Assembly (NCBI GenBank): GCA_004194705.1
Contig: SADC01001291.1
Location: forward strand, 992,001-1,056,000
Direction of reading: 5' to 3'
Length of the DNA: 64,000 bases
From: Ditylenchus dipsaci
Taxonomy: Eukaryota; Nematoda; Chromadorea; Rhabditida; Anguinidae
Shown here piece after piece: positions 26,001 to 35,869 of this stretch. The notes beneath the pieces are model-generated. The model was not told where the DNA came from and made no database searches. It saw only the letters and a list, made by a program, of their open reading frames with translations. The position numbers and the translations under genes were made by a program. Every line of letters starts with the position of its first letter. Position 1 is the first letter of the stretch.

Positions 26001-28684
26001 CAAATTGGTTTGCATCAGAGCTCCCAGATTTTTTTTGACATTTGCTCAAAATAAGGACATTTTCGCGTATTTTCCTCAAATTTGCTACTTTATCCAGTTA
26101 TCCAGTGCTAATCGCTCTTTTGCTGCCAAAAAATAAGATTTCGAATCCCAAAATAAATAAAAATCTTCTAAATAAGGACATCTGGGATTGCACCCTAAAA
26201 TTTACTTATTGGCTCTCGAACTTTTTTTGTCAACAATTTGTTTCGCTGAGAGACATTCTTTTCTAATTTTGTTAAAGGAGCATGCTCACCTCGTTCTGAA
26301 TGGTCCCCCGCCAATTCAAAATTTTTTCCTAATCATTGATATTCTGTTCGGATTAACAAAGCAAGTCCTTAAATTTATTTGGCTGTAAGTTCTTTCACCC
26401 GCCAAGTCATTTATTCACCCCGCCAACTCGCAAAGATTTGTTTATCTCGTGTATTTTTTAACTTTTTCTTTCAACTTTTTCGTACTTTTGTATACCAAAG
26501 TGTAGCCCTGGATCTAAGCTTTCTAACAGGCTATAAAATGAATTTCTGGGATCTCAAAAAATGGACAAAAAATCTTTGTATAGACCGAATTTTTTCAACA
26601 ATTGTATGCCTACAAAGACTTTTTTCTCTAACTTTTTAATCTCTATATAGTCTTTGGGACGGGGAGCGTCTGTCTGTCGCCAATTTGAGTGGTGCCGTTG
26701 AGCACTCAATAACTTTTTTCTGAGCAATATTTTATTAAGCAAGTTTGGTCTCATTGGAAAGCCCTTTCAATGGCGGAAGACTTTTTCTTTTTTGATTTGG
26801 ATTTTTCTTTTGAAAAATTTGAAATTATGCCACGTGAAGTTGAAAAATGAGGGATTTCGTGCCAAAATCTCAACATTTTTTTAATTAATTTTTTTTTTGA
26901 ATTAGCGCCATTCGAGAGCCCTTTAACGGCATAGGCGCCGATAGGCGCCTGCAGACACTAGTATCTCAGTAATTCAGTTGATAGCTCGTTAGAAAGCTGA
27001 GATCTAGGGCTACATGCTGATATAAAATGTATGGAAAATTTATTAACTTTTCGAGGGGAAACCAGATTTTCACGATTTGGAGTAATTGAATAATTTGGAG
27101 TGGTAAAACTATCTGCGCCAAATTTATTTTAGGTTAATTTTGTTAGAAACCAAGTTAAAAAACTTCTACAGAAAATCAATGAATAGGAAAAACTTTTAAA
27201 TTGGCGGGACCACCAGACCACTGTGATAATAGAGACTTCCGTTTAATTATAGACAATATGGTAATTGTATTTGTAATTTCAATGACTTTTCCAAGACTAT
27301 CAATTTTTTGCCAATTTCAGTGCACCTTGTTTTGCGACATTTACGGAAGAGCCACACCTCTCAAGAAGTAGAGCTTCTGCTCAGGAAAAGTCCACAAGCA
27401 CTTAGCTTATACCAGGTATACCCTAATGTTGAAACAATCTTTTGGTGTGACAATCCTTGATCTACAGAGCTATATCCACGAAGAAGCCCCTGACAAAGTG
27501 TTGGCGCTATATGAACAGGGAGATGATTTCGCCCGTCAAGTCATCTACCATCTGTGTAAAGCCAGGGACAACTCCTCCACTGACCCCTTCTTCGACCCCA
27601 CCACAAATTGGACCTGTTCAAGAAGGCCGAAGAAGCTTTGAAACACATGAAAGATATGTCAGGAGCCCAGTTGGTGTCCAGTTCTGCCCAACTATTACAA
27701 CTAAATGTGAAATTGGAAGAAAAATACACCACTTGTTTGGCAGACAAGACCCTGCGAGAAACCTTTCTGTGGGCTGTGGGGCATGCAGAGGACAGTGTTG
27801 TCGACAACCTAAAGAAAGTGCACAGGATTAGCGAGAAACAGACCTGGGTGTGGACCGTAGAAGGCCTTTGTCTGGCTGCCAAATGGGAGCAACTCGAAAA
27901 GTTTGGGCGGTCACTCAAGAAAAGCCCTGTGGATATTTGCAAGTATTTTTTATAATTATTTGAAAAAGTCGATCATTTCTACAAAGACAAAAAGTTTGGG
28001 TGAAATGTCATTACGCTAATGAATTAGCTGATTTGACTGTATTACAGTCAAACCTCGATTATTTTCTTGTATCGTATTTTTTTAAATCTTTTTAAAGAAA
28101 ATATTTTAGCCATTGATAGAAGCTTGTTGTAAATATGGAAACGTTAACTTGGCTGGAAGATTCCTCGACAAACTTACTGCCTACGAAGAACAAGTGAAGG
28201 CGTTTATTTTGTTAGGGTGAGCTTTTGATTTTCAACCATCAATCAATTCACAGCAAATGGGTTAATGACTTTCAAATTTCTCTGTGCTTGGTGATTAAAG
28301 CTTGCCTCAAAGTTAGAAAATTTACGTTAAGGTGTTTTACCTTCGTCAGCTATTGAAAAAATTTTGGGTGGAAATTTTTTTGATACAGACAAACCTCGAT
28401 TCAACGTACATTTTTGGTGGTCCCAGAAGGTTTGTTAAATCAAGGTTTGTCTGTATTGCATTAGAAGTTGATAAAGTACGATTTTGGGAGGACAAAATGT
28501 TCCGATCTAATTTTGTAATAATTTTGTATTCTATTGTAATTTATTAAGTCGAATCGTGGATGCCGCCACATTGGCCGCAAAGAAGTCAGATCTAAACACC
28601 CTGCAGCAAATAAGACGGCGCTTTGCGCACGATTCTGAAGAGTGGCGCCAGGTGAGCAATATAATCCAACAAGTTGACAGATGA
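17004..28684 (+). CDS. vps-16: VPS16, HOPS/CORVET tethering complex subunit
   Basis: Thirteen exons: 17004-17059, 17117-17350, 17590-17670, 17715-17859, 23759-23880, 23930-24189, 24289-24592, 25405-25771, 25827-25985, 27322-27415, 27468-~27928, 28110-28216, 28549-28684. Phases agree at nearly every junction. Similarity to animal Vps16 runs through the whole length: CPYGGPIA near the N-terminus, PTCWAV in the N-terminal beta-propeller half, DVDGVKVFT, LSLVPEA, DPGALLFEA and PLAIQICN at the start of the alpha-solenoid, and KKSP, KAFILLG near the C-terminus. Vps16 binds Vps33 and is a core of the class C complexes that tether endosomes, lysosomes and autophagosomes before fusion. The exon 11 frame slips by one base at 27610-27611 (GG), with conserved sequence on both sides. 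The exon 11 donor is uncertain. Intron 4 (17860-23758) carries the LTR retrotransposon. Confidence 0.88.
18070..18470. repeat. Palindromic repeats disrupted by the retrotransposon (left part)
   Basis: An inverted repeat centred near 18165 carries the motif TGCCTTGGTCCCC in both arms (18104 and 18220, the latter inverted). Its right side runs into another arm (18315-18405) whose partner is at 23417-23510, beyond the retrotransposon: both contain the sequences around ACTGCCGT, CATGTTTT and CGTTTCAGG in inverted orientation. The LTR element therefore landed between the arms of an existing hairpin. Confidence 0.65.
18475..18635 (-). repeat. 3' LTR of the retrotransposon (161 bp)
   Basis: Starts TGTTGTA and ends TACAACA, giving the inverted TG...CA termini of an LTR. 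Read on the element strand it contains AATAAA, and an internal inverted repeat (GTCCTGACA / TGTCAGGAC) that could fold as a hairpin. It is identical to the copy at 23006-23166. Confidence 0.95.
18636..18671 (-). other. Polypurine tract and hairpin before the 3' LTR
   Basis: On the element strand AAGGGGAGG lies directly before the 3' LTR and is the likely plus-strand primer. Its complement recurs just upstream as a 10-base inverted copy (CACCTCCCCT at 18634-18643, AGGGGAGGTG at 18662-18671), so the tract could form the arm of a hairpin with an 18-base loop. Confidence 0.6.
18673..19868 (-). pseudogene. pol: Integrase of the Mag-like element, two frame breaks
   Basis: The HHCC zinc-binding region is at about 19800-19665 (HHGHPG and CNAC). 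The aromatic YxWWP-type segment normally found between the His and Cys pairs appears to be missing, as if about six or seven codons were deleted. The DDE core is intact: DFAGP, SDNGTQF and GQAERF carry the Asp, Asp and Glu. The frame slips by one base around 19268-19275 (G runs), after which the SYRTTP and HINQIRAR motifs of the C-terminal domain follow. Stop TAG at 18675-18673. Confidence 0.82.
19830..21342 (-). pseudogene. pol: Reverse transcriptase and RNase H of the Mag-like element
   Basis: Open frame of about 500 codons. RT motifs are present: FAQIDFSDAYLQ, FNRLPFGAKPAPAIFQ and the catalytic YMDD (codons at 20959-20970). The Ty3-type RNase H follows with AADASNVGIGAVL, an AEKNYSQIEKEGLAL segment and QTDHQPLLAIF, then RLQRW and GQADALSR, typical of the junction before integrase. 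It contains a short Lys/Ser/Thr/Gln tandem repeat (ATEKSQ/ATQKSQ type, three to four copies near 19880-19960) in the linker. The frame is lost near 19830, just after CLLFGAR. Confidence 0.85.
21342..22991 (-). pseudogene. gag: gag and protease of the Mag-like element, frame broken in RT start
   Basis: Begins at ATG 22991, 14 bases inside the 5' LTR. Residues 1-70 are Gln-rich and probably coiled coil; a capsid-like helical domain follows. Two zinc knuckles lie near residues 288-300 (CYRCNQMHWIEDC) and 307-321 (CSKCKKVGHLERQC). The retropepsin region follows, but the active-site triad that should read D-S-G reads Y-S-G (Tyr codon at 21852-21854), a single-base change that removes the catalytic Asp. 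The frame continues into the start of reverse transcriptase and then slips by one base at a run of four G (21342-21345). Confidence 0.82.
22994..23004 (-). other. Primer binding site, tRNA-Ser type
   Basis: One base after the 5' LTR the element strand reads TGGCGCAGTCG. TGG pairs with the CCA end of a tRNA, the next C pairs with a G discriminator base, and GCAGTCG pairs with a CGACTGC acceptor strand; many animal serine tRNAs have this acceptor stem. Mag-clade elements are known to use tRNA-Ser, which agrees. Confidence 0.65.
23006..23166 (-). repeat. 5' LTR of the retrotransposon (161 bp)
   Basis: Upstream LTR in the element's orientation, identical to 18475-18635. It is followed at once by the primer binding site and then by the gag ATG. 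Confidence 0.95.
24898..25258. repeat. 360-bp palindrome in VPS16 intron 7
   Basis: GGGCTACTCTCGTTTA and its complement at the ends, arms of about 165 bases including GGCAACAGATGCCGTTT. A third copy of the terminal motif (CCTACTCTCGTTTATAA) follows directly at 25270. Confidence 0.85.
26272..27228. mobile_element. TTTAAAGG-family MITE, interrupted
   Basis: The left half (26272-26346) and right half (27130-27228) match the family core shared with 38854-39086, 48678-48920 and 57429-57668 (CGCCAATTCAAAATTTTTTC and its inverted partner). About 780 bases of unrelated sequence lie between them. It sits in VPS16 intron 9. Confidence 0.6.
28384..28455. mobile_element. 72-bp pogo-like mini-MITE in VPS16 intron 12
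   Basis: TACAGACAAACCTCGATT and its complement enclose about 25 bases. It amounts to little more than two terminal repeats with a TA duplication. Confidence 0.75.
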
Positions 28685-29158
28685 TTCCAATTGATATGAT
28701 CCTCTCACTTTTGTACATAAAATAAAACTAATTTATTACAGATATTATAGAATAACTAAATAAATATTTAATTCCCGATCACAGATTCACAAGAAAATTG
28801 AGGAAACATATATTGTATCAATCGACAATTTTTCAAAAGATCTCCATAAATTTTTTCAAGTGATTCTGGAAAGCTCAAGGTTTATGCTCTCAAATGGGAT
28901 ATAATGCAACATTATACCGTGTAATACAGGGCTCCGAAGTCAATAGTTTAAAATAAAGGATATTTTTATAAAATAAAGGACATTTGGTCAAAAAGTGCCA
29001 TTTTATCCACTGCTCAATGGGTTTTAAGTACCAAAAATAAAGATTTTGACGTAAAATCTCAGAACTGCTAAAAACTTGAGGTTTCAAATAAAGGACAAAT
29101 CTTTAAACAAAAGAGCTTTCGGAGCCCTGATGTAATATCACATTCTCCCATTTTAATT
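28685..29158. other. 3' flank of VPS16
   Basis: An AAAATAAAAC polyadenylation-like sequence lies about 36 bases after the VPS16 stop. Otherwise AT-rich with two direct copies of AAAATAAAGGA (28951-28985); no gene seen. Confidence 0.4.
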
Positions 29159-29160
29159 TT

Positions 29161-29552
29161 TTAATTAAAAAAAGTGCGGGGTATTCTGCACTCATGGTAA
29201 TCGTGAGAACCATCCGCCCACTTGACTTCCCAGTGTAAAGATGGTTCTGACTGCATTGGTGGTTCGAAGTATTCAATATATGCTTGAGTGCTTTGGATTT
29301 GCTGTCTTATCTGAGTCATTTGTACAATAATAGTCTTGATCTCGCCTTCTAGTTCAGCGTCTAGCCCTGCGGCTAGTTTGAGCACACTCCCCACACTTCT
29401 CCTCTGCGATGCACTCCGATTATGTATTTGGCGCAATTTCTTCTTTTTGCGAATGAATTTCAGGTGCGAAACCACATTATGCAGTTTGTTGTGCTCAGCT
29501 TCTTTATGGGCAACATCAATTTGGCCTTCAACAATTAACAATTTTAACATAT
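29161..29552 (-). CDS. Unrecognised minus-strand coding exon
   Basis: A 130-codon open stretch from about MLKLLIVEGQ to a TAA at 29161-29163. It is charged and probably helical (many Lys, Arg, Glu), followed by a segment HWEVKWADGSHDYHE that has the look of a small folded domain. Codon use looks coding rather than random. Its upstream edge coincides with the terminal repeat of the Merlin-like relic, so the insertion may have cut a gene or lie in its intron. I do not recognise the family. Confidence 0.3.
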
Positions 29553-29558
29553 AGGATG

Positions 29559-30074
29559 TCCTTCCGAATGAGGACCCCCAAATTAACAGTAAAATTTTTT
29601 GTTTTTTTTTATTGTTTTTTTTCATCTTGGGACAAATTTAGTGCCATGGACTTTAGTGCCATGGACTTCAGTGCCATGGACTTTAGTGCCATGGATCTCT
29701 TAAAGGGCATGAATCTCCGAAGCTTGTTCCGCTTTCTCGACTCAAAAGATGATGATCAGTTCATATCGTGGTTGCAAAGCGTTGGTCTGCTTCATTCTTC
29801 TCGAACTTTCTCACATTGTGCAAAGCCTATGTCTTTTTACAAACGCCCAGATAATCGCACAGATAATGGCAATGGTACTAACACAGCAATTAATTTTTAC
29901 TTAGACATGTTAACATACTTTAGGAAACAAATTCACTCTTTTCTGGAGGTGTTCTAATTCGAGGAAATGTCCGAAAAAAATGTCTTAAGAGTGTTAAATA
30001 GTCTTTTGATTATCTAACTGTGCTTTTTTACTGACTTTGTAACTGGAAAAAATTGGGGTCCTCATTCGGAAGGA
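29559..30074 (+). mobile_element. Merlin-like DNA transposon relic with terminal inverted repeats
   Basis: Both ends carry the 20-base inverted repeat TCCTTCCGAATGAGGACCCC (left) and its complement. Inside, an open frame contains MNLRSLFRFL, then ISWLQSVGLLHSSRT and KPM with charged residues, which resembles the N-terminal zinc-ribbon region of Merlin/IS1016-type transposases; one expected Cys is Phe here and the catalytic domain is absent. So this is an internally deleted copy. I could not define a target duplication. The assignment to Merlin is by remembered pattern. Confidence 0.45.
29637..29697 (+). repeat. 15-bp tandem repeat, four copies
   Basis: TTTAGTGCCATGGAC is repeated four times with one substitution, in frame, encoding FSAMD units immediately before the MNLRSLF start region of the Merlin-like relic. 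NcoI-type CCATGG palindromes recur in each unit. Confidence 0.85.
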
Positions 30075-30098
30075 GTTCCATTTTAACAGTTTTTGTAA

Positions 30099-30427
30099 TA
30101 CAGTCGAGCCCCGCTATAACGCGACCCTCTCAAGTTCGTTCTCGCCTAAGGCCCGACTATTTTTTACACCATTTTTAGGAAACTTTTGGCGAAATCGATC
30201 AGTCAGTCTGCTCCAAAATATTGTAAGGATTCCGATTTTAGCGGATCTTATTGGCGAAACAATTTACATTTTCGGAGACGACTGGTAAAATCGGAATCCT
30301 TACGATATTTTGCACCAGACTGGCGGATCAGTTTCGGCAAAAGTTTCCAAAAATTGAGGTAAAAAATAGTCTTATCCTAGGCGGAAACGAACTTGAGGGG
30401 GTCGCGTTATAGCGGGACTCGACTGTA
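30099..30427. mobile_element. pogo-like palindromic MITE, 325 bp
   Basis: TACAGTCGAGCCCCGCTATA and its complement bound a long inverted repeat with inner matches around GGAATCCTTAC and GCGAAA. A decayed relative sharing the inner sequence and GGTGGGAACGAGCTTGAG lies at 58970-59160. Confidence 0.8.
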
Positions 30428-30502
30428 TTTAAAAAAATTACCTCTAAAAGAGGCCTTTTCTTTTCTTCTATCAGTTGATTCAATTTAGAATTAGATAGTT
30501 GC

Positions 30503-30600
30503 AGGGATTTGCAGCAGCTATCTTTGAGGCTGACAAAAAGCACTACTTGAGCCAGTACTTCAAGGGCACACAGAGCAATGATGAAGATGAGCTCGGTGAT
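30503..30600 (+). CDS. Possible isolated exon, unknown
   Basis: After a TAGTTGCAG acceptor the sequence reads GFAAAIFEADKKHYLSQYFK and continues through an acidic stretch (SNDEDELG) to a possible donor (CTCG|GTGATA). It is coding-like but no partner exons were identified. It lies directly downstream of a MITE. Confidence 0.25.
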
Positions 30601-30729
30601 ATAGTATTATCCATTGGGCTCCAACTTCGACCTGGTTTAAACACTGTAATGCCGATTTTAGTATCAAAATGCAATTTTATCGTTCAAGGAATTCACAATT
30701 AAAAAACCGGACAACTAGCTGAAAGACTA

Positions 30730-31298
30730 TACAGTCGACTCGCCCATAGTGGCCACCTTGGGGACCAGATCAAGCTGGCCACTTTTGCAGCTTGATCATT
30801 CAAAACGAATATCTTTGTGGCCAGCCAAATAAACTACTACAGGCGGACACTATCATTGGAGTTGACGGCTCTATATGTGTTCATGCCGACGCCGAAAAAA
30901 ATATGCCTTGGTCCATCTGTTGTTTTTTTTGCTAAAAATTCAATTTTTGCATCGATACCCCAAGTTGTTTTTTTCCAAAAAAAAAGTTTCTAAATGGTAT
31001 CAAAAATCATTTAAATGCACTTGTTGTGTTGAAAATACACACTTACGAAACTACCCTAATATTGTATAGATCGTTATTTCGGCCATGGCTCCAAAACCAG
31101 CACACTTTTCATTGAAAAGGATTGATTTAGTTGTAGTTAAATATACAAGACTAAAATTTTGAACAGACGGACAATTAATACTTCTGCAAATTAATTGTTT
31201 GTCTATACGATCAAAAAAATTACTGAAAAAATCAACAGGGGGGACCAAGGCATATTTTTCGGCGTCGGCATGAACACATACAGAGCCGAGTCGACTAT
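30730..31298. mobile_element. pogo-like MITE carrying a nested 421-bp palindrome
   Basis: The outer end TACAGTCGACTCGCCCATAG is at 30730. A palindromic element at 30867-31287 (GGCTCTATATGTGTTCATG at the left, complement at the right) is flanked by near-identical 8-mers GAGTTGAC (30859-30866) and GAGTCGAC (31288-31295), consistent with an 8-bp duplication placed in the outer terminal repeat. Both inner arms carry the TGCCTTGGTCC motif. Confidence 0.7.
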
Positions 31299-31737
31299 AA
31301 TTAAATTGATGAAATGGTAACAATAACGAAAAATATACAGAGACATACAGATGATGGCAGACGAATAAACCTAACCAGTATAAAACAGGTTTTAGTTTCA
31401 TCGCTCGTGCCTTGCAAGTTGCAACCTTCTGAAAAAAACGTACCAATCAATGCTGAAAAAACTAAAATGCAAGTAAATTTAAGTTTAGATGTTCATCGCT
31501 GTAAAACCAAATAGCATCAAATCATCCGTAACAAATGAAATAGCTAAGGAACTGTAAGATAAGTAGACTGCACAATATGAAATGTCAATCATTTTTTAGC
31601 GGGAAAATTTATTCTATGTCTGCAACGATTAGTGATAGTACCCAGGGGTAACAGATTAACGTATTTTCTCTAACAACTTCTCTCGGGCAGCTATTTTTAA
31701 GCCTTATTCTCGCGTGGAAGTTATTAGAGAGGTTTAA

Positions 31738-32062
31738 AGGAGGGGGAAAAGCTACTTAGGTTTGAAAAGTGGCCTCCAAGGGCCGCGTTTTTGGCCCGAA
31801 ATAGTGTTGCAGGTTCGATCCCATGTGGTGACATGCTATTTATTTTGGCTTGTTTGACCAGTTCTAGGGTAATTTGGGTCGCTGATTCCGAATCTGGCGT
31901 CAAAAAGTCTCATCACCTCTAAAAATGGTCAAACAAGCCAAAATAGACAGCATGCCACCACGCGGGATCGAACCTGCAACACCATTTTGGGCCAATAAAC
32001 GTAAACGTTTACGCACCGCACCATGGAGGCCACTCTTTCAAACCTAAGTAGCTTTTCCCCTG
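31738..32062. repeat. Inverted repeat with a tRNA-like sequence in each arm
   Basis: Arms of about 120 bases (31738-31860 and 31928-32062) are inverted copies. Each contains GTGGCCTCCA followed some 45-55 bases later by a perfect B-box GGTTCGATCC (31812-31821 on plus; 31965-31974 on minus). The right arm is the more complete, with a GGTGCGGTGCGT D-arm-like segment. It is a tRNA-derived SINE or pseudogene pair joined head to head. Confidence 0.55.
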
Positions 32063-33159
32063 TTTTAAGTCAATGCAGAGGGAGGAGCTGTCTTTCTATG
32101 TTTTGGATGACCCTCTTGGATGACCTTCCTTGTGGGTATGAGCGTAAAGATATGACCTTCTGGAAAAAAATAATTTTGTGAAAAAATGACCGAATTCTGA
32201 AAAATTGGAAAAACTTGATTTTTGTCAATTTTAAAGGATGGACTTTTCCAAAAGGTCATATCTCAACGCTCAGATTTAAAAAGAAAATCTGTAAAATTAG
32301 TTTTGCAGCTCTTGGGCTGCGCTACCACAGAATGCTAATATATTGTGGTGATGCTTGGAATAAAAAAAAACTGTTGATAAACTTATCCAAAATAATCAAG
32401 TTAAGTTTAATATGCCATTTGAAAGAGGAGATGGGGGGTTACAAAACGGTATTTTACGAAAAAAAAATATTATGCCAACATTATAAAAGATAAGTCTTTG
32501 AAAATCCACCGGGAACATTTCCGGCAGCAGTTATTACCAAAAAATTTGCTGATTATTGTACTATTTTATGAATAAGTGTATTGTTTGGTACCAGAATGAT
32601 TGGCAGGCATTTCTCTACATACCGTAAATGTTCTGATATAGCAACCAGGGCTCTTTCTCGATCCCCCGAAAATTAAAATTTTTGATTCACGAGATCTTTG
32701 GGTGAAAATCCGATATCTAAAAAGCAGAAAGCTTCCCAAAATATTGACTCTGCTCCGAGATACAAACCCTCAAAGTCAAATAGAAGCTCTGTTAGAGAAG
32801 AAAGCTTTATAAGAGCGTTAAAATTAAAAAGTTTTTTTGGGTTATGTTGAAAGGATTACACCTGGAACAAATAATTTTCAAACAAGTTTACTATTATCAC
32901 CCTTAATCTGCGGATACCTGAACTTTGAGCCTGAATTGTTAGTCCAACAGTACTCTTTGTAAATTTTTTTGCGCAGAAATACTTTGCATAAAAAACTGAG
33001 TAAAACGCAACATATTTAACAAACTGCCGTTTTAGTGTTTAAAATATTTGTATTTTTTTGCGACTCCAAATATTTTATGTTTTTGAACTTTTACGTCAAA
33101 AATTTTTTTTTCGGTTTTAAATGCCAATAAGCGCTGGATAAATGATTTTTTGACCCTAG

Positions 33160-33396
33160 TAGCGAATAGCCCCCCCCCCCCCCCAACAATTTTCACTTTT
33201 TTTACTTTAGTAAAAAGTACCCAAATTTATGTACCGGACCCTGGAAAATGTGCGCAAACTCTTCATTAGTCACAATTTCCGTACGCTGGCCTACCCCAAG
33301 CCTAAGGGCTAAGCCTAAACTTGTTGTTTGCAAGGGTAGTTACAGCAATTTTATCAGGTCGGATTTTTTGGGGGGGGGGGGTGTGGACTATTCGCT
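33160..33396. mobile_element. MITE with poly-C/poly-G terminal repeats
   Basis: Ends are TAGCGAATAG and CTATTCGCTA. Just inside are a run of about 16 C on the left and about 12 G on the right. The interior holds one copy of the GCTGGCCTACC...CTAAGCCTAA dispersed motif. Confidence 0.7.
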
Positions 33397-33639
33397 ACAA
33401 GCGCCGATTTTTTCTTTCAAAACTGGTCAAAGTTTGTTTTTACTATTTCCATAATTTTTCCTCAAAATATACTTTCCTTGTCCAATAACATGTTTCCTCG
33501 CATAAAAACGAGGTTCGAAAAATGGTCAAAACACGAGTTTGACACGTGATCGGAAAACGAACTTTGATCGAAAGTGTTTTTGAATATGCATATTTTGAGG
33601 ACCTATCTCTAGTAAATGCTGTCCTCACCTACTGCCTGA

Positions 33640-34437
33640 AAATTAATTTATTTTGTGCATCTTCCAGCAACTTTTCTTTATCAAAACAGTCTTGTGACTA
33701 CAGCAATAATAATCATTAAAAGTGATGATTATTATTATAAAGAAGAGAGACCATGGTCCCCTCCTCTACCCCCCCCCCTACACCCAGCAGTAGCAGAGGT
33801 GCTGATGATGATATTTTATCCCTCTCTCTGATTTATGGTGGAGGACCGCTCGCCTAGCAGCCAGCTGGAGGAGTATGTATAGCTATGTGTGTGCACTGCT
33901 CTGGCTGCCTGCCAGCCTCCCAGTCAACACCAACACAGTGCTATCGATTGGTGGGCGCGCTCACTTTTTTGCTACGACTAATGGTCTTGTTATTGGTTTT
34001 GCTGCTGCTGTTATTTTTTTCTGCTTTTTCTTGCCAAGGCATGTCCCCTTCCCCTCTGGCCGTCCCCTTCTTCCTTTGAGCCTGTTTTTATGTTTAATGT
34101 TTAGTGCCTAGGTTGTTTTTGCGGGGAGCATGTGTGTGTTTACCACTAGTTGCCTCACCACTTTGTTTGTGCCCACTAACTTGCTGTTTTGCCTTTGCTT
34201 TCAGTTGTTGTTGCTGTTTTTTGCAAGTTTTATGTGCCCTCTTCTTTGTACATTGTGCCTTTTGTGGGACAGGCACCCTAGTTTTTGCTTAGGATGTGCT
34301 CATACTCATAAAAAATTGTTTTGCAACGCTGATTACTTGTTTTGTATTCAAATGCTGTAGGTTTTTTTGAGCATTTTCTTTTTGTGATTTTGCTGTTTTT
34401 GACCATTAGACAAAAAAGTGTAAACAAAATATTTGCA
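33640..34437. other. CT-rich unique region before the tRNA gene
   Basis: Pyrimidine-rich with CCTCTACCCCCCCCC, CAGCAG and TTGCTGCTG words and no palindromes. Open frames here encode only low-complexity Cys/Leu/Phe strings and are probably spurious. Possibly conserved non-coding DNA. Confidence 0.3.
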
Positions 34438-34509
34438 TAGCACCGGGTGGTTTCGATCCACCGACCTCTGGGTTATGGGCCCAGCACGCTCCCACTGCGC
34501 CACGGTGCT
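34438..34509 (-). tRNA. tRNA-Met (CAT), initiator type
   Basis: A 72-base sequence folds as a full cloverleaf: acceptor stem AGCACCG with CGGTGCT, A-box GTGGCGCAGTGG, anticodon stem CTGGG with CCCAG around loop CCATAAC (anticodon CAT), and T-arm with GGATCGAAACC. The GGATCGAAACC T-loop (A instead of TTC) and three G-C pairs next to the anticodon are hallmarks of eukaryotic initiator tRNA-Met. No CCA is encoded. A run of T on the minus strand for Pol III termination lies downstream. Confidence 0.93.
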
Positions 34510-34928
34510 CACATGATTAAGGTGGCATATTTCATTTCATATTTTGCCTTAACCATTACAAAGCTGAGCAGTAGTTGAAAGAATAGAAAACGAAATAATC
34601 AGCTGATAATCAGCGGGGGAGAGTACAAAGATGATGATAGCAGAATAGCTGCAGCACTGCCAGCAGGAAACATAAACACTCAATTTTATTGCTGCTCCCT
34701 CAACTTGCTGCAGCAATTGTTATGTAATAGGGTTCGCCACACACACATGACCTGACTTGCTTTTTCAGTGAAGGGGAACAAGGATTTATTGCCAGATTTT
34801 AATAACATTTCCTTTCAAGTACTTTGTGCTCTGATCTTATTGATTTGTGCTGGATTTAATATCGACAATTCTAAAATAACAATGCATGTTTTTTTAAAGG
34901 TTTAGACCTTGAAATATATACTTCTTTG

Positions 34929-34973
34929 TTGATAATATCTTTCGGATGTATCCGAAAGATATTATTATCAATT
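34929..34973. repeat. Short hairpin, 20-bp arms
   Basis: TTGATAATATCTTTCGGAT and its complement with a two-base centre and one extra base in the right arm. It is too tight a loop for a miRNA precursor; probably a palindrome relic. Confidence 0.6.
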
Positions 34974-35339
34974 GAAAATTCAAGGGGTACTATATTTAAA
35001 TAATTAAACATGTAGTGAATATATAGTTAAATAAATATATAGTGACACCTTAAAAATTAAGGTTCCTGTAAAGGTATTTGACTAAGGTATATTGAAAAAT
35101 TAAACCACGAGTAAAAGATAATCTTATTGAGCCGTGAAATCGAGAGTTCCTTTAAAGAATTTGCTGTAAAAGCAAAACTCAGTTGTACTGTATTTTCAGT
35201 TGAATGCACAAGGGCAATTTCTTAGTGAAAATTCATCATCAATCTTCAAAAATAGCTGAGATTTTAAAAATGTTTTCGTATCGGGCAAAGTAAAGTAAAA
35301 TGTTTTTACTAAGCATTTTTTAAGTATTTTTGCTTTAAC

Positions 35340-35697
35340 AAGGGAGGGACCCTGGCTGTGACCTAGGGAACTTCGATGAATTTTTTTTGTGTAATTCTTG
35401 TAAAGCGTGCCCAAGTCCTGACAAATCTGGCTCCCCAGCTCTGAAGGTCCACTAAACGTGGTACAAGTGTTTATCAAAACGGTACAAGTGTTCATCAAAG
35501 TTCAAAAAACACCTCGACACCCCCCTATCATGGTTTTGCATAGCTGGCCCTTGGGCAATGGGTCATTCTTAAAATATTTTTTAGTTTTCAGGGGTGGGGA
35601 GCCAAGTTCACATAGGATTTGGGCACGCTTTACAAGAATACTCGCATAAAAAAAGGAATCGAAAAAACCACAGGTCACAGTCAGGGTACCTCCCTTG
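35340..35697. repeat. 358-bp inverted repeat
   Basis: CAAGGGAGGGACCCTGGCTG at the left and its near complement at the right, with further matches (CTTGTAAAGCGTGCCCAA). The centre holds two copies of GTACAAGTGTT. Confidence 0.7.
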
Positions 35698-35869
35698 TAA
35701 GTTGCAGTTCATTTTACAATTTTCGCTGGTCACTCAGATTTGTTGAATCTCAACATATGACAGGTGTGGTCCTTTTTAGTGTCTTATTTCAATTATCACA
35801 AAAAGCTTCTTTTACTAGCATCAGGTATACATATCTAAGAAGTTGATGGCTAATCATTTTTAATCCTGA

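Noticed and set aside
34929..34973. miRNA precursor
   Set aside because: The two-base centre leaves no terminal loop, and the perfect pairing is that of a palindrome rather than of a pre-miRNA.
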